The position numbers were made by a program, and so were the translations under genes. A stretch of 64,000 nucleotides of DNA from Archangium lansingense (GTDB lineage: Bacteria > Myxococcota > Myxococcia > Myxococcales > Myxococcaceae): assembly GCF_026626635.1 (NCBI RefSeq), contig NZ_JAPNKA010000001.1, positions 8,556,001-8,620,000 of the forward strand, given 5' to 3'. Of the stretch, positions 1-7,169 are shown in pieces. Each line of letters begins with the position of its first letter. Within the stretch, counting starts at the first letter, position 1. The notes below the pieces were generated by a model that did no database searches, had not been told where the DNA came from, and saw nothing but the letters and a program-made list of their open reading frames with translations.

Positions 1-1
1 G

Positions 2-616
2 GAGCAGGTCTACTCCTCGATGAAGCTGACCGGGGACGGCCTGCGCATCTGGCGCCGGTTTGCCCCCAGGGTGCTGACCTACCAGGTGGAGTTCCTCGAG
101 GTGGCGGTGCGCCAGGCTGTCTCGGACGCCGAGGCCTGGGATGCCGCCGTGCGGTACCTGGAGGCCCATCCTGGGAACACGGGGCATATCGAGGCGCTCC
201 GGGCGATGGAGCTGTCCGGTCGGGAGGCGCTCGCCAGGCGCATTCTGGAACGCTGGCTGGAGCGCCGCACCGCCAATGTGCTGGCACTCGCCGAGGCGGT
301 GGTGGCCGCCGGGAGGATGAACACCCCTTGCAAGTACCTCCACCCGGTGCTGGAGGCCTTCATGCGGGCCCTGTCGGAGCAGTTACCCGCTCTCCAGGCC
401 CCGGTGGTGGAGCAGGCGCGGGCATTGGCGCACAAGCATGGGTACCGGCTGCGCAAGCGCGGGGCTTCGCGGAAGAAGAAGGCCGCGAGCACCACGGCGC
501 GCCGCGCGTCACGCTCGAAGAAGAAGCCCGCCGCGAAGGGCGCGGCGCCACCGAAGGAGTCCGAGAGAAGCCCGCCGAAGGCTGTCTCTCCGGAGGACGG
601 AGAGGAGAGCAGCTGA
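2..616 (+). CDS. Hypothetical protein, 5'-truncated by window edge, lysine-rich tail
   Basis: The reading frame is open from the first bases of the window, so the gene probably begins outside it; the first internal ATG is at 20. About 205 residues are visible. The first ~145 look alpha-helical with Ala/Leu/Arg-rich repeats and resemble no family I can name. The last ~55 residues are a basic, low-complexity Lys/Arg/Ala/Ser/Pro tail similar in composition to histone H1-like tails, which suggests nucleic-acid or polyanion binding (inference only). Its stop overlaps the next gene by a few bases (TGAcATG), so the two are probably co-transcribed. It is oriented toward the natural-product cluster and ends before it, so it is probably flanking chromosome. 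Confidence 0.5.
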   Translation, partial: EQVYSSMKLTGDGLRIWRRFAPRVLTYQVEFLEVAVRQAVSDAEAWDAAVRYLEAHPGNTGHIEALRAMELSGREALARRILERWLERRTANVLALAEAVVAAGRMNTPCKYLHPVLEAFMRALSEQLPALQAPVVEQARALAHKHGYRLRKRGASRKKKAASTTARRASRSKKKPAAKGAAPPKESERSPPKAVSPEDGEESS

Positions 617-617
617 C

Positions 618-983
618 ATGACGCCCGAAGAGCCGTTCGCCGTATTGGGGTTGGCGCCCACGATGGACCCGGTCGCCGTCAAGAGCGCATACTTCGCCGC
701 GCTGGCGCGGCACCCACCTCACCAGGATCTGGAGGGGTTCCAGCGTTTACGCCGCGCCTACGACGCGCTCACCCGACCGGGAGGCCTGGCGGTAGCATTC
801 CTGACCAGCCCCGTGGACGTACAGAAGCTGGCCAGGGACGCGCGCGAGCGTTTCGATGCACCGCTTGAAAAGGCCGCCGTGGTGGCACTGGCCGCGCGAG
901 CGGGAGCGGAGACCTTGTCGCGGTGGGTGGAGCGGTGCTCCCGGATGAGCTGGGATGAGGCGCTCCGGGCTTTTTCCGGGTGA
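618..983 (+). CDS. Small J-domain-like protein with degenerate HPD motif
   Basis: A 121-residue protein. Residues ~5-55 follow the DnaJ J-domain pattern: a 'PFAVLGL' opening, a helix rich in Ala/Lys, a loop, and 'FQRLRRAYDALTRP' as the last J helix. The HPD tripeptide that stimulates Hsp70 ATPase is replaced by His-Pro-Pro, so a normal co-chaperone role is doubtful. The remaining ~65 residues are helical without a recognised domain. The ATG at 618 lies two bases after the TGA of the upstream gene. The gene converges on the left operon of the biosynthetic cluster, with a hairpin at its stop codon. Function unknown; probably not part of the cluster. Confidence 0.6.
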   Translation: MTPEEPFAVLGLAPTMDPVAVKSAYFAALARHPPHQDLEGFQRLRRAYDALTRPGGLAVAFLTSPVDVQKLARDARERFDAPLEKAAVVALAARAGAETLSRWVERCSRMSWDEALRAFSG

Positions 984-1007
984 TCCGCCATCCGGAAGAC
1001 CCGGAAA
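973..1007. terminator. Inverted repeat between convergent genes, possible bidirectional terminator
   Basis: TTTCCGGGT (973-981) pairs perfectly with ACCCGGAAA (999-1007) across a 17-base loop. It overlaps the stop of the J-domain gene and lies 20 bases beyond the stop of proC, between two convergent genes. A T-run is present only on the left side (971-975), which would serve leftward transcription. Terminator function is inferred. Confidence 0.4.
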
Positions 1008-1026
1008 CCCGCCGCGCGAGTAGGAG

Positions 1027-1902
1027 TCAGCCCTCTTTGCCGGGCTCGAGCGGGGCGAGCGGAAGCCGACCGAGTTCCTGCGCACGCGCGTGCACCGCGC
1101 GTACCGCCGCGCCCATCGTCTCCCGGACGCCCGCGCTCTCGAACACCCTCAAGCCGGCCAGCGTCGCGCCACCAGGGCTCGTGACCTGCTTGCGCAACGC
1201 CTCCGGGGACTCCTGGGTGCGATGCAGCAGCTCCAGGCTTCCGCGCATGCTCTCCACCGTCGCCAGGGTGGCCTGCTCACGCGGCAGCCCCAGGGCCACG
1301 CCGGCGTCGATGAACGCCTCGATGAGAAAAAAGACGAAGGCGGGCATGGGCCCAGCGAGGCCCGTCGCCATCTCCACGCCGGCCTCGTCGGCGACTTCCA
1401 ACTCGGTGCCGAATGCGCCCAGCAGTGAGCGCACGCGCAGCAGCGCCGGCTTGCTCAAACCCGCGCTTGCGCTCCAGAAGGTGGCCGCCTTGCGGACACG
1501 CGCGGGGGTGTTGGGCATTGCGCGAACGACGAGTGGGTGTTCGAGACCCTCGCACAGCGTCTGCAGGCGCGCGCCCGCGATGATGCTGACGACGATCGTG
1601 TCCTCGCGGAGCTGCCCGCGCAGTTGCTGGAGGACAGCACCCAATTGTTGCGGCTTCACGGCCAGCACGACGAGTTCCGCGGCCGCCGCCGCGAGGTTGT
1701 CCGCGGTCACCTCGACGCCATGCTGCTCGCGGAGCACACGGCGACGATCCTCGTCTACTTCTCCGACGAGGATTGCGCCGGGTGCGGCCAGGCAACTCCC
1801 AATGACCGCTCCAATCAGTGCCTCGGCCATCACACCACCGCCGATGAAGCCCAGGGCGGGTCTCCGCGAGGGCACGGCGGCATCGATCGAATCGGCCGTC
1901 AT
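1027..1902 (-). CDS. proC: Pyrroline-5-carboxylate reductase family protein
   Basis: A 291-residue NAD(P)H-dependent imine reductase of the ProC family, normally converting 1-pyrroline-5-carboxylate to proline. Visible signs are the N-terminal Rossmann motif 'GFIGGGVMAEALIG', the 'VLAVKPQQ' strand, 'AMPNTPARV', and the C-terminal family signature 'QVTSPGGATLAGL'. The ATG at 1902 overlaps the TGA of the alcohol dehydrogenase (ATGA), giving translational coupling; longer frames upstream read through that gene and are not credible. It is the last gene of the left operon. In this context it may reduce a cyclic imine formed from the AmCP-derived amino-ketone, giving a substituted proline, rather than making ordinary proline; that role is inference. 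A duplicated housekeeping proC is the alternative. Confidence 0.85.
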   Translation of the reverse strand: MTADSIDAAVPSRRPALGFIGGGVMAEALIGAVIGSCLAAPGAILVGEVDEDRRRVLREQHGVEVTADNLAAAAAELVVLAVKPQQLGAVLQQLRGQLREDTIVVSIIAGARLQTLCEGLEHPLVVRAMPNTPARVRKAATFWSASAGLSKPALLRVRSLLGAFGTELEVADEAGVEMATGLAGPMPAFVFFLIEAFIDAGVALGLPREQATLATVESMRGSLELLHRTQESPEALRKQVTSPGGATLAGLRVFESAGVRETMGAAVRAVHARAQELGRLPLAPLEPGKEG

Positions 1903-3041
1903 GGTGAGGTACGAACGGGATGGGGGCGGATGAGTCCCTTCACGATGCGACCCGTCTCGACATCGGCCAGCGCCTGGTTGACCTCTTCGAGGCCGTAGGT
2001 GCGGCTGACCATGTGCTCCCAGCCCTTGCCACCGGCGACCCTGGCACCGTGCCGGTCGAGGATGCGGAGCATGCGATGGAAGTGACTGAAGTCCACGCCC
2101 CACACGCCACGGATCTCGAGGTGCTTCCGATTGATCTCCGTGTGCGGGTTGATCCCCACCTCGCCGTGATCGGTGTAGTGCCCGACGATCACGTAACGCC
2201 CGCCGTCGCGGGTCATGCGGATGCCGTCCTTGACCGCCGCAGGCACGCCGGTGGCCTCGATCGTCACGTCTACGCCGCGTCCGTCGGTGAGCGCGAGAAC
2301 CCGCTCCACGTGGCTGTTCGAACCCGTGACGTCGAGCCGGATGGCCTCATCGACCCCGAACTCGCGGGCCATCGCGAGTCGCACCTCATGACGTTCGACG
2401 ACGTAGACCGCGCCCGCGCCAGAGAGCAGGGCCAGGGTTGCCGCGCTCAGCCCCACCGGACCCGCCCCCTGGATCAACACGCGATCTCCGAGCTTGATAC
2501 GCGCCGTGTCGACGGCGTGGATCGCGGTCGGCAACGCGCAGCCGCCCGCGATCACGCGCTCCGGCGTGAGCGTCGACGGGACCTCGAGAATGGACACCCC
2601 GGGCTTGAGGTAGATGAGCTGCGACCAGCCGCCGTACAGACCTTCCTTCGCCGAGTAGGTGACACCGTAGACGCGCCGCGAAGGACAGCGGTTCGGCATC
2701 TTGGCGACCAGGCAGAACCAGCAGGCGTTGCAGGTCCCGACGACGTCGAGGAACGTGACCGTGGCACCGACGCGCACGGGACGTCCGTCGACGTCGTGCG
2801 GCTCGCCGCGCACGGCCAGCACCTTTCCGACTGAAACGTGGCCAGGGATGATCGGGTACGGCACACCGGCGAGCCGGCCGTGCGACAGGTGGACGTCAGT
2901 CCCGCATACCTCGGAGAAGATCGTCTCGAGCAGGACCCCGCCCGGCTCGAGCTCGGGTGCGGAGAAGTGTTGGAGCTCGACGGGGCGGTTGGCACCGTGC
3001 ATGACCGCCGCGGTGCAGGAGGGGTGTGAGCTCAAGACCAC
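1899..3041 (-). CDS. Zinc-dependent medium-chain alcohol dehydrogenase
   Basis: A 380-residue MDR-superfamily dehydrogenase. Seen: the catalytic-zinc region 'CGTDVHLSHG', 'IPGHVSVGKV', the structural-zinc cysteine cluster C-x2-C-x2-C-x7-C in 'CNACWFCLVAKMPNRC', and the nucleotide-binding 'GAGPVGLSAAT' in the C-terminal Rossmann domain. It begins with GTG at 3041, overlapping the oxygenase stop by about 10 bases; an ATG 13 codons further in is an alternative. It couples to proC by an ATGA overlap. The likely reaction is NAD(P)-dependent oxidation or reduction of a hydroxyl/carbonyl. The dihydroxyethyl side chain expected from the transketolase-extended amino acid is a plausible target, but substrate assignment is inference. 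Confidence 0.85.
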   Translation of the reverse strand: MVLSSHPSCTAAVMHGANRPVELQHFSAPELEPGGVLLETIFSEVCGTDVHLSHGRLAGVPYPIIPGHVSVGKVLAVRGEPHDVDGRPVRVGATVTFLDVVGTCNACWFCLVAKMPNRCPSRRVYGVTYSAKEGLYGGWSQLIYLKPGVSILEVPSTLTPERVIAGGCALPTAIHAVDTARIKLGDRVLIQGAGPVGLSAATLALLSGAGAVYVVERHEVRLAMAREFGVDEAIRLDVTGSNSHVERVLALTDGRGVDVTIEATGVPAAVKDGIRMTRDGGRYVIVGHYTDHGEVGINPHTEINRKHLEIRGVWGVDFSHFHRMLRILDRHGARVAGGKGWEHMVSRTYGLEEVNQALADVETGRIVKGLIRPHPVRTSP

Positions 3042-3832
3042 AGGACAATCCTCCCATCCGGGAGGGTACCGATCGCCGAAGTCACGGTGGTGCGGTGACC
3101 CGCGCTCGAATCGACCTCGTGGAAGTTCCGCGTACTGAAGATGTACACGTCGCCCATCGTGGGCCGCAAAGTGTACCTCTCCGCGCCCTCGACTACGGGG
3201 CGGCTGTAGCCGTACGTGCCTGGGAGCTTGTAGATCTCATCCTCGGGCGTCCAAGGGCGATTGTAGACGTACGTATCGCCGGGATTCTTCGGGTCGAGCT
3301 CGAGGTAGAGGTTCCAGGCGAGCTGGGCCTCGATCTGGGCCACCCACCACTCCGGTTGCTCGGCGGGGGCGTAGTCGATGTGGAGCAGAGTCCCATTCTC
3401 GATGCGGCGGATGAGGCCCGCGCAGTAGGTACCGTGCTTCGGATCGGCGGCGATCTGTACCGGAGACCCGGTGGCCTGGCGCAACCGGCTCATCAAGCGC
3501 TCGAGCGGAGAGAACGATTGCGAGAAGATCTCGCCCTGGAGCGCCCGGCACTGCTCGGCCCTCGCGAAGTAGGCCGAGACATCCGAGCCGTTGTGCTCGA
3601 ACACCGTCGCGCCAATCCGGTCGATGGGCGGCACGACGTTCTTATACGTCTCGAAGCCAATCACCTGTGCCCGCTCGACGAGACGACGGCACTCGTCCGG
3701 CGTGGCGAAGCCTCGAATGACAACCGCGGGGATTTCGTTGCGAATGAGCTGCTGCCAGGAATTCTGGTCAAGCTCTCGGGCCGCGAAAACATCCCACGAG
3801 GACCTGCGCGGGGCCAGCGAAAGATTTCTCAT
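3032..3832 (-). CDS. 2-oxoglutarate/Fe(II) oxygenase, WelO5-like architecture with hydroxylase-type triad
   Basis: About 266 residues from the ATG at 3832, which has GAGG six bases upstream; in-frame ATGs at 3838 and 3898 are less well placed. The overall pattern resembles the WelO5/BesD-type small-molecule oxygenases: an N-terminal 'VVIRGFATPDECRRL', a central iron site, and an ending in 'DGRIVLWS', similar to the WelO5 C-terminus. The metal site reads His-Ile-Asp (codons at 3374-3382) with a distal His at 3119-3121 in 'RNFHEVDSS' and an Arg for 2-oxoglutarate in 'GHRTTV'. Because Asp is retained where halogenases carry Gly/Ala, hydroxylation (or desaturation/cyclisation) is expected instead of halogenation. 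It probably acts on a free or carrier-bound amino acid. It lies between cysC and the alcohol dehydrogenase in the left operon. Confidence 0.8.
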   Translation of the reverse strand: MRNLSLAPRRSSWDVFAARELDQNSWQQLIRNEIPAVVIRGFATPDECRRLVERAQVIGFETYKNVVPPIDRIGATVFEHNGSDVSAYFARAEQCRALQGEIFSQSFSPLERLMSRLRQATGSPVQIAADPKHGTYCAGLIRRIENGTLLHIDYAPAEQPEWWVAQIEAQLAWNLYLELDPKNPGDTYVYNRPWTPEDEIYKLPGTYGYSRPVVEGAERYTLRPTMGDVYIFSTRNFHEVDSSAGHRTTVTSAIGTLPDGRIVLWS

Positions 3833-3974
3833 ATTCATCCTCAGACAGGACAAACGAATACGACGGTGTTTATTGAAATCCAGCGTCAAAAAACCCAACC
3901 ATACGGCGAGACCATGGGTCAGAAATCACGGCGCGGAAGAGGGGCCGCGGTAATTCCTGTCAACCGAGCCTCGG
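3833..3974 (-). other. Intergenic gap between cysC and the oxygenase, with a hairpin at the cysC stop
   Basis: About 140 bases, more AT-rich than the surroundings. An inverted repeat AACCGAG/CTCGGTT (3962-3976) sits immediately at the cysC stop codon, with no T-run after it. On the - strand a TTGACA and, further on, a TTGACG resemble -35 boxes, but neither has a convincing -10 at 16-18 bases. It could hold an internal promoter or an mRNA-processing hairpin; nothing is certain. Confidence 0.3.
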
Positions 3975-4634
3975 TTAGCGCTGCGCGGTGAGCCCGCGCT
4001 CGAGCAGGGCGGCGAGGATGCGTTCCACCCCAGCCTCCACGGACTCCGAGTCGGTGCGTACTGTCACTTCCGGCGACTCGGGTGGCTCGTACGGATCCGA
4101 GATGCCCGTGAAGTGGGGAATCTCCCCCGCCAGTGCCTTCTTGTAGAGGCCCTTCACATCGCGTTGCACGAGCGCCTCCAGACTCGCCTGTGCATACACC
4201 TCGATGAAGGGGATGCCCGCTTCGGTGGCCAGCCGCCGCACCTCGTTGCGAGACTCGCGGTACGGAGAGATGGCGGCGGAGATGACCGCCACACGGTGCC
4301 TGGCGAGCACCCGCGCCACGTAGCCGATGCGCCGGATGTTCTCCTCGCGGTCGGGCCGGGTGAAGCCCAGCCCTCGCGACAGGAAGGTGCGAACCTCATC
4401 TCCGTCGAGTACCTCCACGGAGTGGCCACCCTCCAACCGGCGGCGCACGGCCGTGGAGAGCGTGCTCTTCCCCGCCCCGGACATTCCGGTGAACCAGAGG
4501 ATGAAACCGCTCGGTGGATCCAAACCCACTATTGTCTGTGTCACGACCGCCTCTCGCACACTCACGTTGGGCACACTCCTATGTTTGCGCCACCACCTTT
4601 GGCGGAGGCGTATGAACCCTCCCGGAGACTCCAC
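3975..4634 (-). CDS. cysC: Adenylylsulfate (APS) kinase
   Basis: A 219-residue APS kinase that phosphorylates adenosine-5'-phosphosulfate to PAPS. Seen: the P-loop 'GMSGAGKST', the 'DGDEVR' motif, 'RIGYVARVLARH', and the C-terminal lid motif 'FTGISDPYEPPESPE' typical of the family. The longest start is GTG at 4634, eight bases after the cysN stop; the first ~30 residues are not conserved, and a start further in is possible. It completes the cysD-cysN-cysC sulfate-activation set. No PAPS reductase (cysH) or sulfite reductase gene is present nearby, so the PAPS is most simply explained as donor for the sulfotransferase at 27431-28432. Confidence 0.93.
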   Translation of the reverse strand: MESPGGFIRLRQRWWRKHRSVPNVSVREAVVTQTIVGLDPPSGFILWFTGMSGAGKSTLSTAVRRRLEGGHSVEVLDGDEVRTFLSRGLGFTRPDREENIRRIGYVARVLARHRVAVISAAISPYRESRNEVRRLATEAGIPFIEVYAQASLEALVQRDVKGLYKKALAGEIPHFTGISDPYEPPESPEVTVRTDSESVEAGVERILAALLERGLTAQR

Positions 4635-4642
4635 GGGCTCGT

Positions 4643-5896
4643 TCAGGCCGCTGGGCCGTTGATCATCCCGGCGCCCACGGTGGCATTCGTCGCCTCGTCG
4701 ATGAGGATGAAGCTGCCCGTATGGCGATTGCGCCGGTACTCGTCGAAGAAGAGCGGCACGGTGGTCCGCAACGACAGACGGCCAACCTCATTCAACTTCA
4801 AGGACTTGCACGCCTCGTCCCGGTGCAGCGTGTTGACGTCGATGCGGTACTGGAGCTCCTTCACCAGGGCGCGGGCCGAGCGCGTGGTGTGCTTGATGGC
4901 CAGCTTCGCGCCCGGCTGCAGCGGCTGCTCCACCATCCAGCACACCATGGCATCGAGGTCTTGCGAGACGATGGGCGGGTTGCCCGGCCGGCACAGCATG
5001 TCGCCACGGCTGATGTCGATCTCATCCATCAGCGAGATGTTGACGGACATGGGAGGGAAAGCCGCCTCTACGGGTTGACCGGCCAGCTCGATGGAGCGGA
5101 TGCGCGAGATGAAGCCCGAGGGCAGTACCTTCACCTCGTCACCGGGCCGCACCACGCCGCCCAGGAGCTGCCCCGAGTAGGCCCGGTAGTCATGGAGCTT
5201 CTTGGAGATGGGCCGAGACACGTACTGCACCGGGAAGCGCACCTGGATGAGGTTGCGGTCCGAGGCGATGTGCACGTTCTCCAGGTGGTGCAGAAGCACG
5301 GGACCCTGGTACCAGGGCATCTTCTCCGAGCGCGTCACCACGTTGTCGCCGTTGAGCGCCGAGATGGGGATGAACGAGAGGTCCGTGAGCTCCAGCTTCA
5401 TGGAGAACTTGCGGAACTCGTCCTTGATGGATTCGAAGACGGACTCGCTGTAGTCCACGAGGTCCATCTTGTTGACGCACAGCACCACGTGGGGCACGCG
5501 CAGCAGCGAGGCGATGAAGGCGTGGCGCCGCGTCTGCTCCAGCAGGCCCTTGCGCGCATCCACCAGGATGAGGGCGAGGTCCGCGGTGGAGGCGCCCGTG
5601 ACCATGTTGCGCGTGTATTGGGTGTGGCCCGGGGTGTCCGCGATGATGAATTTGCGCCGAGGCGTGGCGAAGTAGCGGTAGGCCACGTCAATGGTGATGC
5701 CCTGCTCGCGCTCGGCGCGCAGGCCGTCCATGAGCAGCGCCAGGTTGACGTACTCGTCCCCGCGCGCCTTGCTGGTGCGCTCCACCGCCGTGAGCTGATC
5801 CTCGAAGATGGACTTCGTATCGTAGAGCAGGCGGCCGATGAGGGTGCTCTTCCCATCGTCAACCGAGCCGGCCGTGGCGAACCTGAGCAGCTCCAT
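4643..5896 (-). CDS. cysN: Sulfate adenylyltransferase subunit 1 (GTPase)
   Basis: A 417-residue translation-factor-like GTPase that drives the energetically unfavourable formation of APS from ATP and sulfate together with CysD. Seen: G1 'GSVDDGKSTLIGRLL', the switch-II/G3 region 'DTPGHTQYTRNMVTGAS', G4 'NKMD', and a C-terminal beta-barrel half similar to EF-Tu domains II/III ('RTTVPLFFDEYRRNRHTGSFILID'). The length fits stand-alone CysN; there is no fused CysC domain, which is encoded separately next door. The start ATG overlaps the final base of cysD, so the genes are translationally coupled. Confidence 0.95.
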   Translation of the reverse strand: MELLRFATAGSVDDGKSTLIGRLLYDTKSIFEDQLTAVERTSKARGDEYVNLALLMDGLRAEREQGITIDVAYRYFATPRRKFIIADTPGHTQYTRNMVTGASTADLALILVDARKGLLEQTRRHAFIASLLRVPHVVLCVNKMDLVDYSESVFESIKDEFRKFSMKLELTDLSFIPISALNGDNVVTRSEKMPWYQGPVLLHHLENVHIASDRNLIQVRFPVQYVSRPISKKLHDYRAYSGQLLGGVVRPGDEVKVLPSGFISRIRSIELAGQPVEAAFPPMSVNISLMDEIDISRGDMLCRPGNPPIVSQDLDAMVCWMVEQPLQPGAKLAIKHTTRSARALVKELQYRIDVNTLHRDEACKSLKLNEVGRLSLRTTVPLFFDEYRRNRHTGSFILIDEATNATVGAGMINGPAA

Positions 5897-6801
5897 TAGA
5901 AATACCCCTCGCGCTTACGGTCTTCCATGGCCGTCTCGCTGAACTTGTCATCCGCGCGGCTCGCGCCTCGCTCGGTCACCCGGGACGCGGAGACCTCTTG
6001 GATCACCTGCTCCACCGTGCTGGCGGTGGACTCGACGCAGGCGGTGCACGTCATGTCGCCCACGGTGCGGAAGCGCACCTGAGCCGTCGTCGCCCGCTCG
6101 CCCGGAAGCAATGGCAGGTAGGGCGAGCACGCCATCAACATGCCGTCGCGGCGGAACACCTCACGCCGGTGGCTGAAGTAGATGGAGGGCAGGGGAATCT
6201 GCTCCTGGGCGATGTATTGCCAGATGTCCATCTCGGTCCAGTTGGACAGGGGGAAGACGCGGATGTGCTCCCCGCGGCGGTGGCGGCCGTTGTAGAGGCT
6301 CCAGAGCTCGGGGCGCTGGTTCTTGGGGTCCCACTGGCCGAACTCGTCGCGGAAGGAGAAGACGCGCTCCTTGGCGCGAGCCTTCTCCTCGTCACGGCGG
6401 GCACCACCGAAGACAGCGTCGAACTGGTGCTTCTCGATGGCGTCCAGCAGCGGCGCCGTCTGCAAGCGATTGCGCGAGGCTCGCGGGCCCTTTTCCTCCA
6501 CCAGGCGGCCCGAATCGATGAAGGCCTGCACCGAGGCCACTTCCAGCCGGGCCCCCAGGGCGACCGCGCGCTGGTCTCTGTACTCGAGCACCTCTGGGAA
6601 GTTGTGGCCGGTGTCCACGTGCATGAGGGGGAATGGCAGCGGAGCCGGAGCGAAGGCCTTCTCCGCCAGCCACAGCATCACCGCGGAGTCCTTGCCTCCG
6701 GAGAACAGCAGCACGGGCCGAGAGAACTCGGCCACCACTTCGCGGATGATGAAGAGGGATTCGGCTTCCAGGGCCTGGAGATGGGACAACTCGTAGCTCA
6801 T
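5896..6801 (-). CDS. cysD: Sulfate adenylyltransferase subunit 2
   Basis: A 301-residue PAPS-reductase-fold ATP sulfurylase subunit. Seen: the PP-loop 'LLFSGGKDSAVML' near residue 30, 'MHVDTGHNFPE', 'VFGGARRDEEKARAKER', and the C-terminal 'RFRTVGDMTCTACVES' with the family ending 'DRKREGYF'. It starts at ATG 6801, which overlaps the stop of the stand-alone carrier-protein gene (ATGA). It works with CysN to make APS. Placement inside an NRPS operon, directly behind a carrier protein, indicates sulfate activation dedicated to the natural-product pathway. Confidence 0.95.
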   Translation of the reverse strand: MSYELSHLQALEAESLFIIREVVAEFSRPVLLFSGGKDSAVMLWLAEKAFAPAPLPFPLMHVDTGHNFPEVLEYRDQRAVALGARLEVASVQAFIDSGRLVEEKGPRASRNRLQTAPLLDAIEKHQFDAVFGGARRDEEKARAKERVFSFRDEFGQWDPKNQRPELWSLYNGRHRRGEHIRVFPLSNWTEMDIWQYIAQEQIPLPSIYFSHRREVFRRDGMLMACSPYLPLLPGERATTAQVRFRTVGDMTCTACVESTASTVEQVIQEVSASRVTERGASRADDKFSETAMEDRKREGYF

Positions 6802-7061
6802 CTCCCCGCCTCCGACTGCTCCTGTACCAACTGCTCGCAGAGCGTGGCCACCTCGCCGAGGGTGTTGAACAACTCCCCCATGGTCGGGCGGATGCCCATG
6901 TCCTCCTCGATGCGGTTGGCGAGCATGGTCGCGAGCAGCGAATTGCCGCCGAGCGAGATGAAATGATCTCCCCGGCCAATCTCCTGGAGGCCCAGCAACT
7001 CACCCCAATAGCCGGCGAGCCTCTGCTCCATCTGCGTGATGGGAGGATGTTCAATGCTCAT
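6798..7061 (-). CDS. Stand-alone peptidyl carrier protein
   Basis: An 87-residue free-standing carrier protein. The phosphopantetheine attachment motif 'LGGNSLLATML' is intact, preceded by 'GDHFISLGG', and the four-helix pattern and length match a discrete PCP. The ATG at 7061 has GAGGAG about seven bases upstream; a longer frame to 7106 adds only an unconserved leader. It overlaps cysD by four bases. A separate PCP usually holds one amino acid or starter for modification in trans. Candidate partners here are the stand-alone ligase (20615-22297) for loading, and the oxygenase, the acyl-CoA dehydrogenase or the sulfotransferase for modification. Which of these applies cannot be told from sequence. 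Confidence 0.9.
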   Translation of the reverse strand: MSIEHPPITQMEQRLAGYWGELLGLQEIGRGDHFISLGGNSLLATMLANRIEEDMGIRPTMGELFNTLGEVATLCEQLVQEQSEAGR

Positions 7062-7169
7062 GGAGTGCTCCTCTGGCCCGGGGAGCCAGGAAATGAAAAC
7101 CGGCAATCATTTATCACAAAGACAAACATCAAAACAAGACATCGCCACAAAGACAGCCATCCCGAAAAA
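7062..7169 (-). other. Short AT-rich gap between efflux pair and carrier-protein gene
   Basis: 108 bases with markedly higher A+T than the flanking genes. On the - strand it contains TTGTTT, TTGATG and GATAAA-like hexamers but no well-spaced promoter. It may contain an internal promoter for the PCP-cysDNC segment. No RNA gene or strong hairpin is visible. Confidence 0.25.

Noticed and set aside
3032..3832. Fe(II)/2-oxoglutarate halogenase
   Set aside because: The metal site retains Asp (His-Ile-Asp), which blocks chloride binding in this family; hydroxylase-type chemistry is expected.
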